Source: Phoronis australis (Eukaryota; Phoronida; Phoronidae). Taken from it: DNA of 64,000 bases. Of the stretch, positions 11,770 through 23,299 are shown piece by piece. The notes beneath the pieces were generated by a model that saw only the letters and a list, made by a program, of their open reading frames with translations, was not told the origin of the DNA and searched no databases. The stretch lies in contig NMRA01000213.1 of the NCBI GenBank assembly GCA_002633005.1, positions 525,529 through 589,528 on the forward strand, given 5' to 3'. A program made the position numbers and the translations under genes. Position 1 is the first letter of the stretch. Each line of letters begins with the position of its first letter.

Positions 11770-13563
11770 TATGAATAATATCGTCAAAATACAGCTAGCT
11801 ACCATTGTGTTAGTACCCGAAATTTCACAGTAGTTGTTCTTGTTAACTTGTCGTGAAACTTATAACAACCTGTAAAGTTAACAATCGGCGGGGGTGCATG
11901 CACAATCTTGGCGTCAAACGACACTCATCTTGTCTGTCAGTGCTTTTTAACTGAAAACAGTCTAATAAACGACATTCCCTTGCCTTTTTTTAACAAAGAA
12001 AAGTCTGTAGTCGTTTTGAAAACAGTAAGCTCGTGACACGGACACTCGCCATTTCCTAAATTTTTGCGACATCTCCCAGAGAAATGATTGCAGCTTCCCA
12101 GCAGCAAAATCCGGTTTGCTTGTATCGAAATGCTAAAAGGGGATAATTTACTGTATGCACGCTTCTCGTGGGAGAAGAAGAGTTGATTGAAACATCGATG
12201 AAAAGAAACTGGTCAGTAGGTGATGCAATATTTCAGGGCGCGGAAAGACGACGCAAAAGATCGCACCACAATTTTAGCAGCAGAATAACGGTACACTCTA
12301 AATATTTTTGTTTACTTAAAGAAGAATGTAGTTTTTAATGACACTAATTTTGTTTCACATTTTATTTCGTGAGTTTTTACCCACATCGGCGCATAGCTGT
12401 ATACTGTGTATTCAATATACATCTTTAAACAAAGGCTAGAAAGTAACATGTGACGCAATGCACTATTGTTAGTGTCTCGTCCAGGCTCATGGAATTGTCG
12501 AAAGTTCGCTAGTATACCCAGTCCTTTAAGCAATGATGTGCCGATGTCTTCTGTTACTGATCACGTGGAAGTATTCTTGGTACTGGTTACGAGGATTTGG
12601 CAAAGGTTACTTCATGTTAAACGCCCGTGTTTCAATTCAGCAAGATATCCGTGAAAATCGTTTACGTGTTTTTTCGATTCTTGTGTCGTTCTCGTTTTTT
12701 TTTTGTTTATCACTCCAAGAAGCCACCCTAAGTGTGATACCGTGGGTGGCGATAAATATAGCAACCTCTCTAAACTAGGCTCCACTCAGGATTTTGTTCA
12801 CAAAGTCCCTGCTATAGAGGCATTCTAGAGTACGGACTTTTCAATGTGGACAGCGTCCCCGGTACCATACATGCAAAACAGATCGCATATTTCCCTCAAA
12901 TTTCATAAATTCTGCTGTCAGTTTCATAATATTCACTGGTCGTGTTTACCATTCTTCGTTTATTGTATTGTCCAGTTGTTTAGTTTGTCAATAAATATAG
13001 ATTATTACATGGCGAAGTCGTTATCCCCCGTTATCTAGAGCCCGCGTGAACTTTGGAGATTTATCACCCGAGGGGCGTTAGGGTGACAACGACTGAGAAC
13101 ATGTAATAATGTATTTATACCACATACTGAAACATTGCAATGAATCGATCTACCTTTCTCGACTCGCCTCGGCTTTGTAACTACTTCCTATGTCAGAGGC
13201 CCGGGGTCGGAGGTCGTGACCTTTTAAGAAAAACCGAGCTATTTTTGTCAAATGATGCTTTTACTCAAAACCAATTGAAAAATAAAACAAAGTAGAAATA
13301 AACAGAATCTATAAATTAAGGTTTATTACCACTAGTAAATGGCTATAATGCTCAAGTCAAAGGATCCCGACGACACGATGGCCGCATTCAAATTGGAGAT
13401 CGGTGATTTACAAGTGAGAGAACACGAGAGAAAAATTTCACTGATTAGAAATTATGCGTCTTATTTTTCATAGTGTATAAATGTCGGTGCAATGCCCTTT
13501 GCTGAACATGCGATCGTTGCGCGTGCGCATTTAAGTATTCTATTTTCACGTTCGATGACGTCA

Positions 13564-13638
13564 GCCGCTGAGTGATGTAGTGGTAAAGTCGGCGACTCGC
13601 AACTCTTGAGGCTCCGGACCGAATCCGGCCTCGGTTTC
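13564..13638 (+). repeat. tRNA-like sequence, probably a SINE head
   Basis: Contains a stretch like a polymerase III A box (TGATGTAGTGGTAAAGTCGG) followed about 35 bases later by a B-box-like GGACCGAATCC. Spacing and order fit a tRNA gene or tRNA-derived SINE, but the ends do not pair into a proper acceptor stem, so a functional tRNA is unlikely. It sits in gene B intron 2, just before a perfect palindrome at 13649. Confidence 0.4.
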
Positions 13639-13648
13639 CCGCCAAAAT

Positions 13649-13670
13649 GTTATCTCACTAGTGAGATAAC
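13649..13670. repeat. Perfect 22 bp palindrome
   Basis: Arms GTTATCTCACT and AGTGAGATAAC meet at CTAG. It may mark the junction or end of a small repeat, since it directly follows the tRNA-like sequence. Confidence 0.6.
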
Positions 13671-13807
13671 TTTATGGGTCATTACACGGTTGTATCTGCC
13701 TTTCGAGGCTAATATTGTGGTATAACGTAATTGTATTCGAACATAATAAAAGAAATAAACACTTGGCATTTATAGTACACTTAATATCATCGGTGCTATG
13801 TTTCTAG

Positions 13808-14049
13808 ATTCGCGCCATCTGTAGGAAGTGATGTGGGGATGTATTGGTTGGGAATGCAAAATGTGGAAGTAAATAACACCACTAAATGGTATCTATACAA
13901 CAAGACGGAATATAATAACAAAAGCTACACCTACTGGAGAAACGGCGAACCGTCACACGATTGTGCACTGATGAACTGTAAGGAACACAACTGCCAATGG
14001 GAAGGCGTAGACTGCGGTTCGCGTCACCATATTATTTGCGAAAGAGAAG
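13808..14049 (+). CDS. Gene B exon 3: C-type lectin domain, C-terminal half
   Basis: A 242-base exon, phase 2 in (acceptor TTTCTAG), phase 1 out (donor GTACTC). It encodes MYWLGMQNVEVNN (the WIGL-like strand), YTYWRNGEPSHDC, and a five-cysteine block with spacing C-x4-C-x4-C-x6-C-x7-C ending in IICER. This completes a C-type lectin fold. The calcium-site motif that would be EPN reads EPS, and WND is replaced by WEGVD, so classical calcium-dependent sugar binding is uncertain. The same five-cysteine spacing recurs exactly in gene D and, with two cysteines missing, in gene C. Confidence 0.85.
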
Positions 14050-14389
14050 GTACTCTGGTTCGATTCAGTGTGAGCGTGTACTGCATGCAAATGATTTAAA
14101 CTGTATACTTGATATTTACACCTGTAGCTGTTTACCCAGAATGACTGGAAATGTACTGCAACATCTCAATCCTATGAGCTCTGACTAAACACGTTTTTCA
14201 CTGATAGTGTATTTGGAGAACCATCACCGTGCGGCTTTTCAATCTTTTCAATTTGCTATGACTTCTCCAAACCTTTTGCGTTAACTGAAATGCATTTAGC
14301 CACCCAGTGCACGTAGCTAATTAATGCTTTCCATCTTTGATGTTCACTGATTTTCTCTGTGATGTCCTCGTCACACCAGAGACGCGGTG

Positions 14390-14660
14390 CTACTACGGTT
14401 TTTGGTCAATACCGGGATTACCGTAGTGACACCGCCAGTCGTGTCTCTTTGTGTTCCCCTAGCAGTCACGCATGTGTTTTTCTTCTGAGGGACCAGGGCG
14501 GAACCACGGCAAGGTCACTGCGGACATAACTATCCCATTGAGTTACCACTGCGGTTTGATTGCGGTGCCACGGCGATCATTGGCATCATCACTGCGGGGC
14601 CAGTGAGGTGCCACTGTGGGAATGGAGGTACTACTGCGTAGGCCATGGGCCGTAGGCCAC
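14390..14660. repeat. GC-rich motif array, left side of composite transposon region
   Basis: Irregular repeats of CACTGCGG and CCACGGCGATCA type motifs, with CGGTGCTACTACGGT opposed by ACCGTAGTGACACCG as a short inverted pair. The base composition is strikingly higher in GC than the surroundings. Related motifs recur near 17970-18010 and throughout 19240-19705, suggesting subterminal repeats of one or more DNA transposons spanning this part of gene B intron 3. Confidence 0.5.
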
Positions 14661-15349
14661 AGGAGGCCTAGAAAACCACTTCTGTGGCCATTTTAGGGGT
14701 GCAATTTAATTCAGGTGTTTTTGATGTCACAAATCATTATACTTTGTGAATCAAAAAAGTTCGCACGTTTAAACTTGCACATTTTTGTGAAATTTGATGT
14801 TAAAATTGTGCCGATTCAACAAATTTTAAATGGAATTAAAAAAAGTTAGAAAAGAAGTGTCCATAAAGGATGATACTGCAGATTATATTCCTACAGGCTG
14901 TATTAAGTCATAATGAACACAAACTTTGTTGTATTTTTCATTTAAAACATAGAATTATGGAAGAACTATGAATTTATGTGTGCCACCTGTTGGTGAAATA
15001 TGGAACTACCATTCATAGTGTTCTATGCTATTTTTACTGTTGGTAAAACTATAGTTATCAAACTGTCTATGACTCACTTTTATTTTTTCGACATATTTAC
15101 TAATTTGTCATACAAAAACGATCACTGCTACAAGTCCAAAGCATACAATGTTTCAAAAAATGACGACAAAAATATAGAATACCAACAAATGCAATTGGAT
15201 GAAGTACAAAATGCCGAGAAATTAACAAGATAAAAAGCCATTACTAGAGATGTAAATATGAAAATAGAAAAATGTTTCACAAATCACCAGGCTCACTGGA
15301 CCAGTTACTAGCCTGGTTTCTGTCACTTGATGAGACGTCTATCCAAGTT

Positions 15350-15845
15350 CATCCGGCTGGGATGCAAGTCCATCACACTGTTTCCCATCATCTGACTCAA
15401 TTTCATCACTAACTTTGACATTCCCACAGTTTTGGCACTTGCACATTTCAGTGCATTGTAATCCAGCATTTACAGAAGAACAATTGTTTTTTTAAAAACA
15501 ATTCACTCTGATTCCATTTTGAACTAAGTAATTGTAGAATAGGGTAAATTCTCAGTAATTTCAGTTCGGACACGTACATTACAGCCTCTTTTGGATAAAG
15601 TTTCCTCCAGGAGTGATTTTAACAGAGTTAAATGCAATATTTCCCCATGCGAGATTATTCGTTGCTCCACAACTCCAAAGTAAAACTCTTGAAAATTTCA
15701 CTGTCGTTAGATTTCTGTTTTGTCAGTAGCCTTGTGAAGCTTTTGTAGCAAGAACGATGGTATTTGACTTCGAGTGCTACCAGATCTCTTCCCTGTACTA
15801 TGATCAAAAGGTCCATGCCATTTTCTGCCATAGCAACATCCTAAA
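15350..15845 (-). pseudogene. Decayed transposon-type ORF
   Basis: Minus-strand translation of about 15845-15660 gives GRDLVALEVKYHRSCYKSF, and further on a cysteine cluster CTEMCKCQNCG followed by an acidic SDEIESDDG tail, with intervening stops and frame changes. The KYHRSCYKxFTR and CxC-type motifs resemble those I associate with the same uncharacterised transposon-borne protein as at 2662-3734. Short inverted copies of a TAGGCCATGGGCC-type sequence near 14633 and 17975 may be its element's ends, but that core is itself nearly palindromic. Not functional. Confidence 0.35.
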
Positions 15846-18157
15846 ACAACCCACCTACATCCAAGCAAATAAAAAAACCGTTGTCAGAGTTTAAAAATAT
15901 GGAAAGCGTTGTAGGCCTGTCCTACAAAATGGTAGATGTTGACATGTACTCAATTCTTTAGTGAAATAACTGAATGGAAGTAAAACCAATGATCAAAAGA
16001 CAGATAGTAAATACTAAAAATAAGACATGCATATACACGGCCTAAGGTGTTGTGCTCAAAAGTGAAAAAGATACCAATGGGTTTGTATGCAAAATGGTCT
16101 TGAAAACAAATTTTTGTTTGAAAGTTAACATACAATTTCAGATATGTACACAAGTCTACAATGATGCAAGTATTCTAAAGTGTACTTTCACTCAAATAAA
16201 TTTTGTTATTTCAAAAAACACCTAAAAGTAGAACTTTTGAAGATAGTGTTCCAACAACACTGCACAAAATTATTTTGAAAGCAAACCAACAACAAACTTT
16301 GTTGAATGAGTAAAAACTCAATAAAAATGACTGTTCTCAAAATATTTGCTATTTGTTTTGTTATCCTTCAACCATATGTGTGAAGCTGCACCTACATCTG
16401 AAATACAGGCACCTATGCGCCTTCTAGCAAAACCTGAGAGTAAAAGTAGCTTGAAAATGTTAAAGGTGGTGCTCCAGATATAGGTGCATTCTGTAGTCAA
16501 TAATTACATTATAGTAGAACAAGTTAAACTAAAACGACGAGCGTCTGTAGTAAAACATTAATTTAAAATATACCCACGTTTTGAGCGATGCGCTCTTGAT
16601 AGACTATTTTATACTTTTATTCATCGGTAACCGCACGGCATTCCAAAATCTATTTGATTTCAATAATCACAATGATGGCCAATCACCTGAGCCCTGGGTG
16701 TAATCTCCAAACTCAGACTCAAAGCCCAACTATCCACAGTGCATAAGTCCAGTAAATTTACTAAAATTCTGGCATGCATTTGGTCAGTTTTGGAGCTCAG
16801 CTTAGAGTGTGGAGATTACGTCTCCCCCATCCCTGTACAATACAAAAAGTATAATTTTGATAGATATGTTACACCATGCCCAGAGTTATGGTTGCTGAGA
16901 AAATAACAATGTACACTGAAGAAAATGGTCATCTTGTTATTGGATTATGTGCCCTACCTGCATTTGAATGCCATCACACAGGCCGGTTATTCAGTGAATT
17001 ATCTGGATGATCGATCCAAACACAAGCAGGCCAGACACAGAATCCAGGGAACACTGTCTTTTTACGACTTGTGCATATGAGGGTTTTCTAGTCAGTTCGT
17101 ACCTTAGCCAACTCGCACCCAAGTCAACTCATACCCGTGCTAAAAGCATTACTAATAAATTTTCATTTTTATTCTTTAAATAACAAGTAATATTGAGTCG
17201 TTTTGCATAAATATGGCACGATTGATTGATTGATTTTAATCACTACTTTGCCAAATCACATAGTTTTGAAATACTTTTGAAATTTGACTTGGGTACATGA
17301 TGATTTGAGTATGGAGTGACCTGTTTCCTACTGAGGCACCGACTCAGTGACTTGCATCAATTTATCATACTCCCATGAAAAATTTAACACTCACCATCAT
17401 CTTGGTCGTAATCAGGGGTTTCTATTCTCGGCATACTTTATAGTTTCGCAATCTTTCCACTTTGCTCTTTCAATCTTTGTAACGCCACTAAGCTTGTATA
17501 ACGTCAATCCCTGAAGTTACTTGATGCAAATGCCAACTGGTGTCACACATTGTGCTCATTACTGTCTTCATCACCAAGGGAAAGTCATTCTTTCACACAG
17601 TCAGTGCTCTTTGCCCATGTCACTTTCGAGAAACTCAGCAAATCAGATGCATTTAGTGCTTGAAAGTGTATGCAGCATTTATTGACAGCATCTCTAAGGG
17701 AGCCGCCATGTTGGATTAGGTTTGCAGTTACTTAATTTCTGAGCTTGCGATTGGCTAAAATGTCATCTTGTGCTAGTCTTTTGTTGGATTTAGCGCTACC
17801 TCTTGTTCAATAATGTAACATTTGGACTCATAAAAAACTGTTTTTCTACAAAAAAGTGCAACTTAAAACGTGGAAACTTTTCAGGTATCAATTACTTAAT
17901 GGTATATCTAGCCGTACAGAAAAAAATCCAATTGCCCCACTAAAATGGTCACAGGATGAAAAGACTGGAGCTACGGCCCATGGCCTATGCGGTACTACTG
18001 CGGTGGCGCTGCGTCAGCAGGACGGCTTCATGACGTCCGTGTGTCGGCTATATATGGGAGGTGGTTTTGGTTGTAATTCATTACCATTTTCGCTCCTGCT
18101 GTGGACGTTGCTACTGTTATTACTGTTACTATCACTTAGTGATGCTGGCGAAACGTG

Positions 18158-19090
18158 CTACACCAGGACGGACTGTCGGAGTGAGGAAAGCCAGCAATGA
18201 GACACCTGCTCCAACACCATGAGATGATGAGTCTTCATATGATGAACACGATTATGGGGCTGCTCGTGCTGAAGATGCTGCTGAGTCTGAGCATCAGTCC
18301 GTAACCAGCCAACCAGATAGTCTGTCTGGTGCTGGGAGGCCGATGGTCCATCAGCCAAGAGTTCCTTGAGCTCGGAATCGTACAAGATCTGGGCATCAGA
18401 CCTGTATCCATCTAAACCAACATCTATCCAGAGGAAATGGAAATCGGCGACAACAAGTCCCATCAACACCAATGAATAGAATCCTTTATAATCGCGGAAC
18501 AAGCTTCCACTAATGTGTGGCTTGCGAATTGCGACTTACTGCTCACCCAGGGCCCCACAGGCATGGGGACCTTCCAGCGGTGATCGAACTTGACAGCTAC
18601 AACCTTCCATTCGTCTCGGGTCGTACATTTAGGTCACTACATCACCGCGTCCTTAAAATCTCCCACGATGGCCTGACAGACTTCTTTGCCCAGCACAGAT
18701 ATCCGGAAATCGAACTTCATGCTCACGTATGTGTCTCCAGAGGCTAGGTGATGAAGAGTTGCAGCCAGTTGCGTCCCTGGGTCCAAGGCTTTCCTGTAGT
18801 TGGTGTCCGTCTTCGTGATACGTGTTCCAAACCTGGCAAGTAGCTTATCCAACATCTGAATCCGGACCAAATGCTGGAACGACGCTGAGCTCGACCATAA
18901 GCCGGTTGTAGTGGCCAAACTGCTCACGTCTCACATCGCCCAGCCAAGGTCTCACCCAGCATCTTCTTTGTCTTGCTCGTCCTCTTCTTCTTCGCATCAG
19001 GGCAATCATTGCTTGCTCATCTTCTGCCTGTTGTTCCAGGACATGCAGCAACTGCTGTATGACGATCAAATTTCTGTTATTATCTATCAC
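18158..19090 (-). pseudogene. PIF/Harbinger transposase remnant
   Basis: Minus-strand segments in three frames follow the order of a Harbinger (DDE_Tnp_4) transposase. At 19090-18845 there is WVRPWLGDVRREQFGHYNRL. At 18927-18637 there is an LLARFGTRITKTDTNYRKAL region followed by LDPGTQLAATLHHLASGDTY. At 18502-18158 there is YKGFYSLVLMGLV, FLWIDVG and SDAQILYDSELKELL. The second catalytic aspartate region (WIDVG) is visible. Frameshifts between segments and loss of the region after SELKE make it a dead copy. It lies inside gene B intron 3, between GC-rich motif arrays that may be its subterminal repeats. Confidence 0.8.
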
Positions 19091-19239
19091 CCTGCTGAGC
19101 TTTCAATACTGATAGTCGATCTGAACTGTTTGAAGACGTTAAGAACACTGAAATTTAAGCAGAAAACCGAAGCTTTTATACATGTACTACAGAATAAGTC
19201 CACAGTAACACCGTTCAAACACCTCAGTGCAAACTCAGT

Positions 19240-19705
19240 GGAAACGCCATTGCCGTACAAGCACCTGAATAACACCGCCGGCACCGCCGTAGGAAAGCTG
19301 TTACACCGCATTAAGATCACCAAGGTACCCCCGTACCCGCAGTGCACCCGTGGTAGCACCGCCATAACCACAGTAGAATCGCCACGGGATCGCCGTAGGG
19401 TCGTCAGTCTACGTTTTTGGCGATGGCACGGCGGTTGTAATGAGGAAGCAGGGCGGTGATGAAGGGTCATGACGGTGTCACGGCGATCTCACTGCGGATT
19501 GGCCCAATCCGCAGCGGCACTGCTAAAGTTTTAAACGTGTTCAAAGTTTCCGCTGAGCCACCGTGAAGGTCCGCGGTTTTGACAGTTATTTGCTGAGCTA
19601 CGGCGATCAATGGCGTAACCACTGCGGAACCACGGCGATCATGGCGGTGCCACTGCAGTTTATGCCGTACAAGCACCGTACCTCTGCTGTGACGGGGGTA
19701 CAAGC
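19240..19705. repeat. GC-rich motif array, right side of composite transposon region
   Basis: First half (19240-19420) carries the motifs in reverse form (CCGCAGTG, GATCGCCGT), second half (19440-19690) in forward form (CACTGCGG, ACGGCGATC), so the array itself is a fold-back. These match the 14390-14660 array. The long plus-strand open frame 18911-19459 runs through this repeat and the transposase antisense and is not a gene. Confidence 0.5.
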
Positions 19706-19712
19706 AGTTTAA

Positions 19713-20554
19713 AGGAGAATGCCGCCAAAAAACACCGAACTTTGTATCACTGTAGATCCAGTAGTTCCACTTGATAACAGCAAGTTTAGTTTTTTTGCCT
19801 GACACAAAACTGCAGACGGAGGTGCTGAATTCATCGAGTGACGTCACAGGTTCTAACACAGGCTGCTCAGCAGTTTACGAGACTCTTATTGGTGTTGAGG
19901 TAGCGCTTGAATTCATGGTGCTACACCAAATAAATTGCCAAAATTCGATGTAAAACTATACATTGAGCGTCGTTATATTTTGCTGTTACGGATTTAAAGA
20001 AATTTTGAAAGAACAGCAGCTTATAAAATTCCCCGGTGTAGGCCAACTTACCTGGGTCGGTCGCAGAAGTTTGGAGTCTATTGGGTGATAGATTAGAATC
20101 ATTTCTTCCTTGAAATACAGACACTGACGAAAGCATAGTCGTGTGTGGTAATTTTAGACTTGCGAATTTCATCTCTTCTAAACACAAAACGCTTGTTATG
20201 ACCCAGTGGTTCGGAACACGATCAGGCCCGTCGCGGCCGGACTGGAGACAACACGAACATAAAGCAGCTGTGTTAGGTGGCAGCAAAAGTTGAAAACTAA
20301 ACTTCCAGTCACGAAAAGACTGCGCTACTGAACCAAAGGAATAATGTGCACGTGGATATTTTGATGAATTCGCTGCGAAATTGCAAATCTACATGTACTT
20401 GCTCGCCGGGGGCCACGAAGCCAAGTTCCCCTTCCGCAGAACCGTAAAGGGAAAGGTGTGCAATAACATTAATTTGAATGTGTGTGTGTGTGTGTGTGTG
20501 TATATGTAAATATCTATATATTAGAGGAATCTTTACGTGTTTGTATATATATCT

Positions 20555-20615
<61 letters not shown>

Positions 20616-21263
20616 TAAAGAATCCTCTAACTGACTCCTGACCATAGCATAAAAAATCGAGTTATACATGTAACTTCAAAACGGCTTTCTGTCAGCAAAC
20701 GCTGAATTAGCTTGCGCTCACATGGCGATCAATTAGTTTTATTGCATCTGAGGCCAGTAACGCAGTATGATTTACTGATTGTTGATTTCTTAAAACATTT
20801 GCACTCGTGAACGCTCCTAAGGTATTACAAATTGTAAATACTGAGACAGACTTTGACACATTGTTTCAGCTTTATGTAAACAATTGGTTAGGGTGAAATT
20901 TATTCATTTTGAAACAAAACCGCCTCACCGGCCACAGACATGGAAATATTTCATGGCCTCACACTCGGTATTACTACGCACTTTTCGTTATTTACTGCCG
21001 TGGACCACTTCTTAAGCATTTCGGGTTCTCGAAGAAGTCGCAAAACGATAAGCCGCTTTCCTAGCTACTTCATGGATCGCATAAGCGGGAACGATACGCC
21101 ACACCATAACGACGCACACTCACTGAAGAACCACTGACGCTGCTGCTTCCACACAGGTTAACGCGACACCTTTCGGCGAGGTGAGAGCTATTGTGTACGA
21201 GGTGATGTGGATATACCGATTGAGACGGTAGCAAAAACTAAATAAATCGGCTGGCATTCTCCT
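19713..21263. mobile_element. 1.55 kb TTAA-flanked non-autonomous element
   Basis: Left end AGGAGAATGCC and right end GGCATTCTCCT are exact inverse copies, and both are flanked by TTAA (19709-19712 and 21264-21267). TTAA duplication is typical of piggyBac and Kolobok elements. No transposase was recognised inside, only short open frames and the AC-repeat hairpin at 20521-20631. It sits directly right of the GC-rich array in gene B intron 3. Confidence 0.55.
20480..20631. repeat. TG and AC microsatellites with hairpin-forming flanks
   Basis: A (TG)n run at 20480-20502 and a longer (AC)n run at 20556-20611. The AC run lies between near-inverse arms TTAGAGGAATCTTTACGTG (20521-20539) and the complement-like sequence at 20612-20631. 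The AC and TG runs can also pair with each other. Minus-strand open frame 20309-20608 is a shadow of the repeat. Confidence 0.75.
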
Positions 21264-21385
21264 TTAAGCAAGTCTGTAGTACATAATTGGTGTGTTTACA
21301 ACTTTATTGCTAACTCGCCAATCAGTTTCTCTACTAAATTGATATATACTACTGTGGTTGTGCATTTTTGAAACTAATTTTACAG

Positions 21386-21606
21386 CGTTCAGAATAATGG
21401 GAGGTTGGATGGAAGTACCTTGGAACGGGCCTTGTGTGTCATGCGGTAACCGTAGTCGATCTACTCAGTGTAACAACCCACCGCCTGTGAATGGAGGCTA
21501 TTGTAAAGACACGTCGTTGAAGGCTACGTTTGAGGAGGACTACTGCTACTGTCCAGGGACGGAGAGGGTGGAATATTATGCAAATTATTGTAAGGCATCA
21601 TCATAG
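21386..21606 (+). CDS. Gene B last exon: divergent TSP1-like module
   Basis: Acceptor AATTTTACAG, phase 1 in. It encodes GGWMEVPWNGPCVSCGNRSR, then STQCNNPPPVNGGYC and a CYCPG segment, matching TSP1 features (tryptophans, CVSCG, RSxxCNNPxPxxGG). Read straight through, it ends at TAG 21604-21606 after KASS, giving a complete gene B. A competing phase-1 donor (GTAAGG at 21590) would continue the protein to an unseen exon. The tail ERVEYYANYCKASS is not TSP1-like. Confidence 0.65.
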
Positions 21607-22941
21607 ATAACCCAAAATCGAATATAGCTGCTGTAATTTAACTACGGCCTTTTTTGAATCCTTGAGCCCGCAGGGCTATGGTCTTGGTTCAAAACATGTA
21701 ACTTACACATGCGGTTTGAGTAAATACCTTAAACCAATATATGTTTTATCATGTCTTATAACGTAGAAATAAATCTGAAACTAAATAAGGCGACCCAGAT
21801 CCTCACAAGGATACTATTGTTTCACGAAATGTAGAATATAAATAGGTAAATAAAACAACAAGAATGGATCAACTGAAATTTTCGGACGTAATAACATCCT
21901 TTGTCAACAGAAACAGAAATAATGTCTTGAAATCCTTGGAATGTGCTTTATTTCAGAGATTGTTTAATTACGACTTTTTCATCAAAACCACTGAGAATAA
22001 TAACAATACCAAGTGAGTGGAACTAGTTCTAAATCGCTTTACAGTTTGTCAGATCATGAAGGGTAACTAACGCTTTGGGGAATATTCCATTACTTTGAAA
22101 TTGCTTTGCTTCCCCTCGTTTACATTTAACATTGCCGAGCTTATGAGGTCCCCTCTTTTAGAAATATCTTAATGTTAAAAGCAAGACGCCCAAGTATTGT
22201 AATATCAAGAGCTGTATAATTTAAAATAATTTGGAAAAGATTAGCAGTTGGTCCATCATCGGTCACCATATCTCCATCGTCTGGTCTCCTCCTTTAACAT
22301 ATAAAATTTTACGAGTTAAAAAATAGTGAGTGGGTTATCAATAACAAATGCACAATCCATTAGTGTGTCCCCAAAAAGTAGTAGAAATCTCACCAAATGT
22401 TTTATGATTTCAGAAGAAACGGAAACAGAGACACAGATGATACATGTACCATTATTGTTGCCAGAGAGGGACATCTGGAGAAGCATGATATCTCTGCATT
22501 AACATAAAATTTCTTAATGATTTTAAACATCTGAATGAATTTCCTCTCGAATGTCTATGCATGATTAGTTTACTCGAACACCGCAGAGACAAGAGCACGT
22601 TTTTGGACGGCTAACGGCTCCGAAATAGTAAATCCATTATGGTTAACAAATGTCTTTTTTGTTTCTTTTAAACTTACCTTTCTCAACTGCCACTACCCCC
22701 TACCCCCACACCCTTCAACGGTTTCACGCTTGCAAGTTATAGGGGGCATGTACCCTCCACGTCCTCCCGTTCTTACCTGTATGCTTATTGCGGGAGGAGC
22801 CATCTCTTCCAACTAAAGGAGCGGGACTTCCAACACCTATATGATCTGTCCACCATTTTCGTAGGATACGACAAAACACCCACAAGTTGATTCAGTTTTT
22901 CTTAACGCTATCGTATTATCAGGTGTTCGTCACATTTAGTG
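21607..22941. other. Spacer between genes B and C
   Basis: No exon or mobile element recognised. AATAAA at 21768-21773, 162 bases after the gene B stop, is a candidate polyadenylation signal. The 300-400 bases before 22942 would hold the gene C promoter, but I see no convincing TATA box. Confidence 0.4.
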
Positions 22942-23299
22942 ATGGAATTTGCTTCGAGTTTACATACTGTAAATCTCACTACTAAACTTCGATTGCGTTA
23001 CGTCATCATCGTTATGTTTCTAGCTCTCTGTGACCTATCGGTTGGTGAGCAGCTTCAAGTGGTGTCCACAAGCAACCGAATGATTCTTGGCAGACAGTTC
23101 AAATCTGTCAACGCCGTTGAGAGCGATGTGGACTGTGCCATGCTTTGTCTGGATGAAAGGGACTGCAAATCTGCTGACTTTTCCAGCCAAGCAAACGTCT
23201 GCATCTTAAAAAACGTAACGTGGTCGGACCCAGATTTGAATTCAAGCATTGTTCAGTCAAATAGCACTCTGTCTCACTTGGAGTTTGATTGTGTCGTGG
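22942..23299 (+). CDS. Gene C exon 1: signal peptide and PAN/apple domain
   Basis: The ATG at 22942 opens a 119-residue segment with a hydrophobic signal core (YVIIVMFLALCDLSVG), then EQLQVVSTSN and the PAN core DVDCAMLCLDERDCKSADFS, VCILKNVTWSD and FDCVVG. Donor GTAAGT, phase 1. The six-cysteine order and CKSADxS/TWxD motifs match the gene B PAN exon closely. The n-region before the hydrophobic core is long (about 20 residues), so translation could also begin at the internal methionine in the core, though that would leave a short signal. Predicted secreted adhesion or recognition protein. Confidence 0.8.

Larger units (their letters stand above)
11373..13807. other. Gene B intron 2
   Basis: A 2.4 kb intron between the two CTL exons. 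It holds the palindrome at 11748, a tRNA-like repeat at 13564 and a palindrome at 13649. The open frames at 12312-13038 are short, overlapping on both strands and unrecognised. Confidence 0.5.
9925..21606 (+). other. Gene B model: signal peptide-PAN-CTL-TSP1-like
   Basis: Joins exons 9925-10231, 11192-11372, 13808-14049 and 21386-21606. All junction phases agree (1, 2, 1) and the last exon reaches a TAG stop, giving about 316 residues. The product is predicted to be secreted; no membrane segment is seen. The third intron (7.3 kb) is filled by transposon remnants, in the place where genes C and D carry their F5/8C exons. The joins are inferred from phase and from the paralogues. Confidence 0.55.

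Noticed and set aside
13564-13638. Functional tRNA gene
   Set aside because: A- and B-box-like sequences are present but no acceptor stem forms; a SINE or pseudo-tRNA is more likely.
18911-19459. Longest plus-strand open frame (182 codons)
   Set aside because: It is antisense to the Harbinger transposase remnant and then runs through the GC-rich repeat array. No domain.
20309-20608. Minus-strand VCVC-repeat protein
   Set aside because: Translation of the AC/TG microsatellites.
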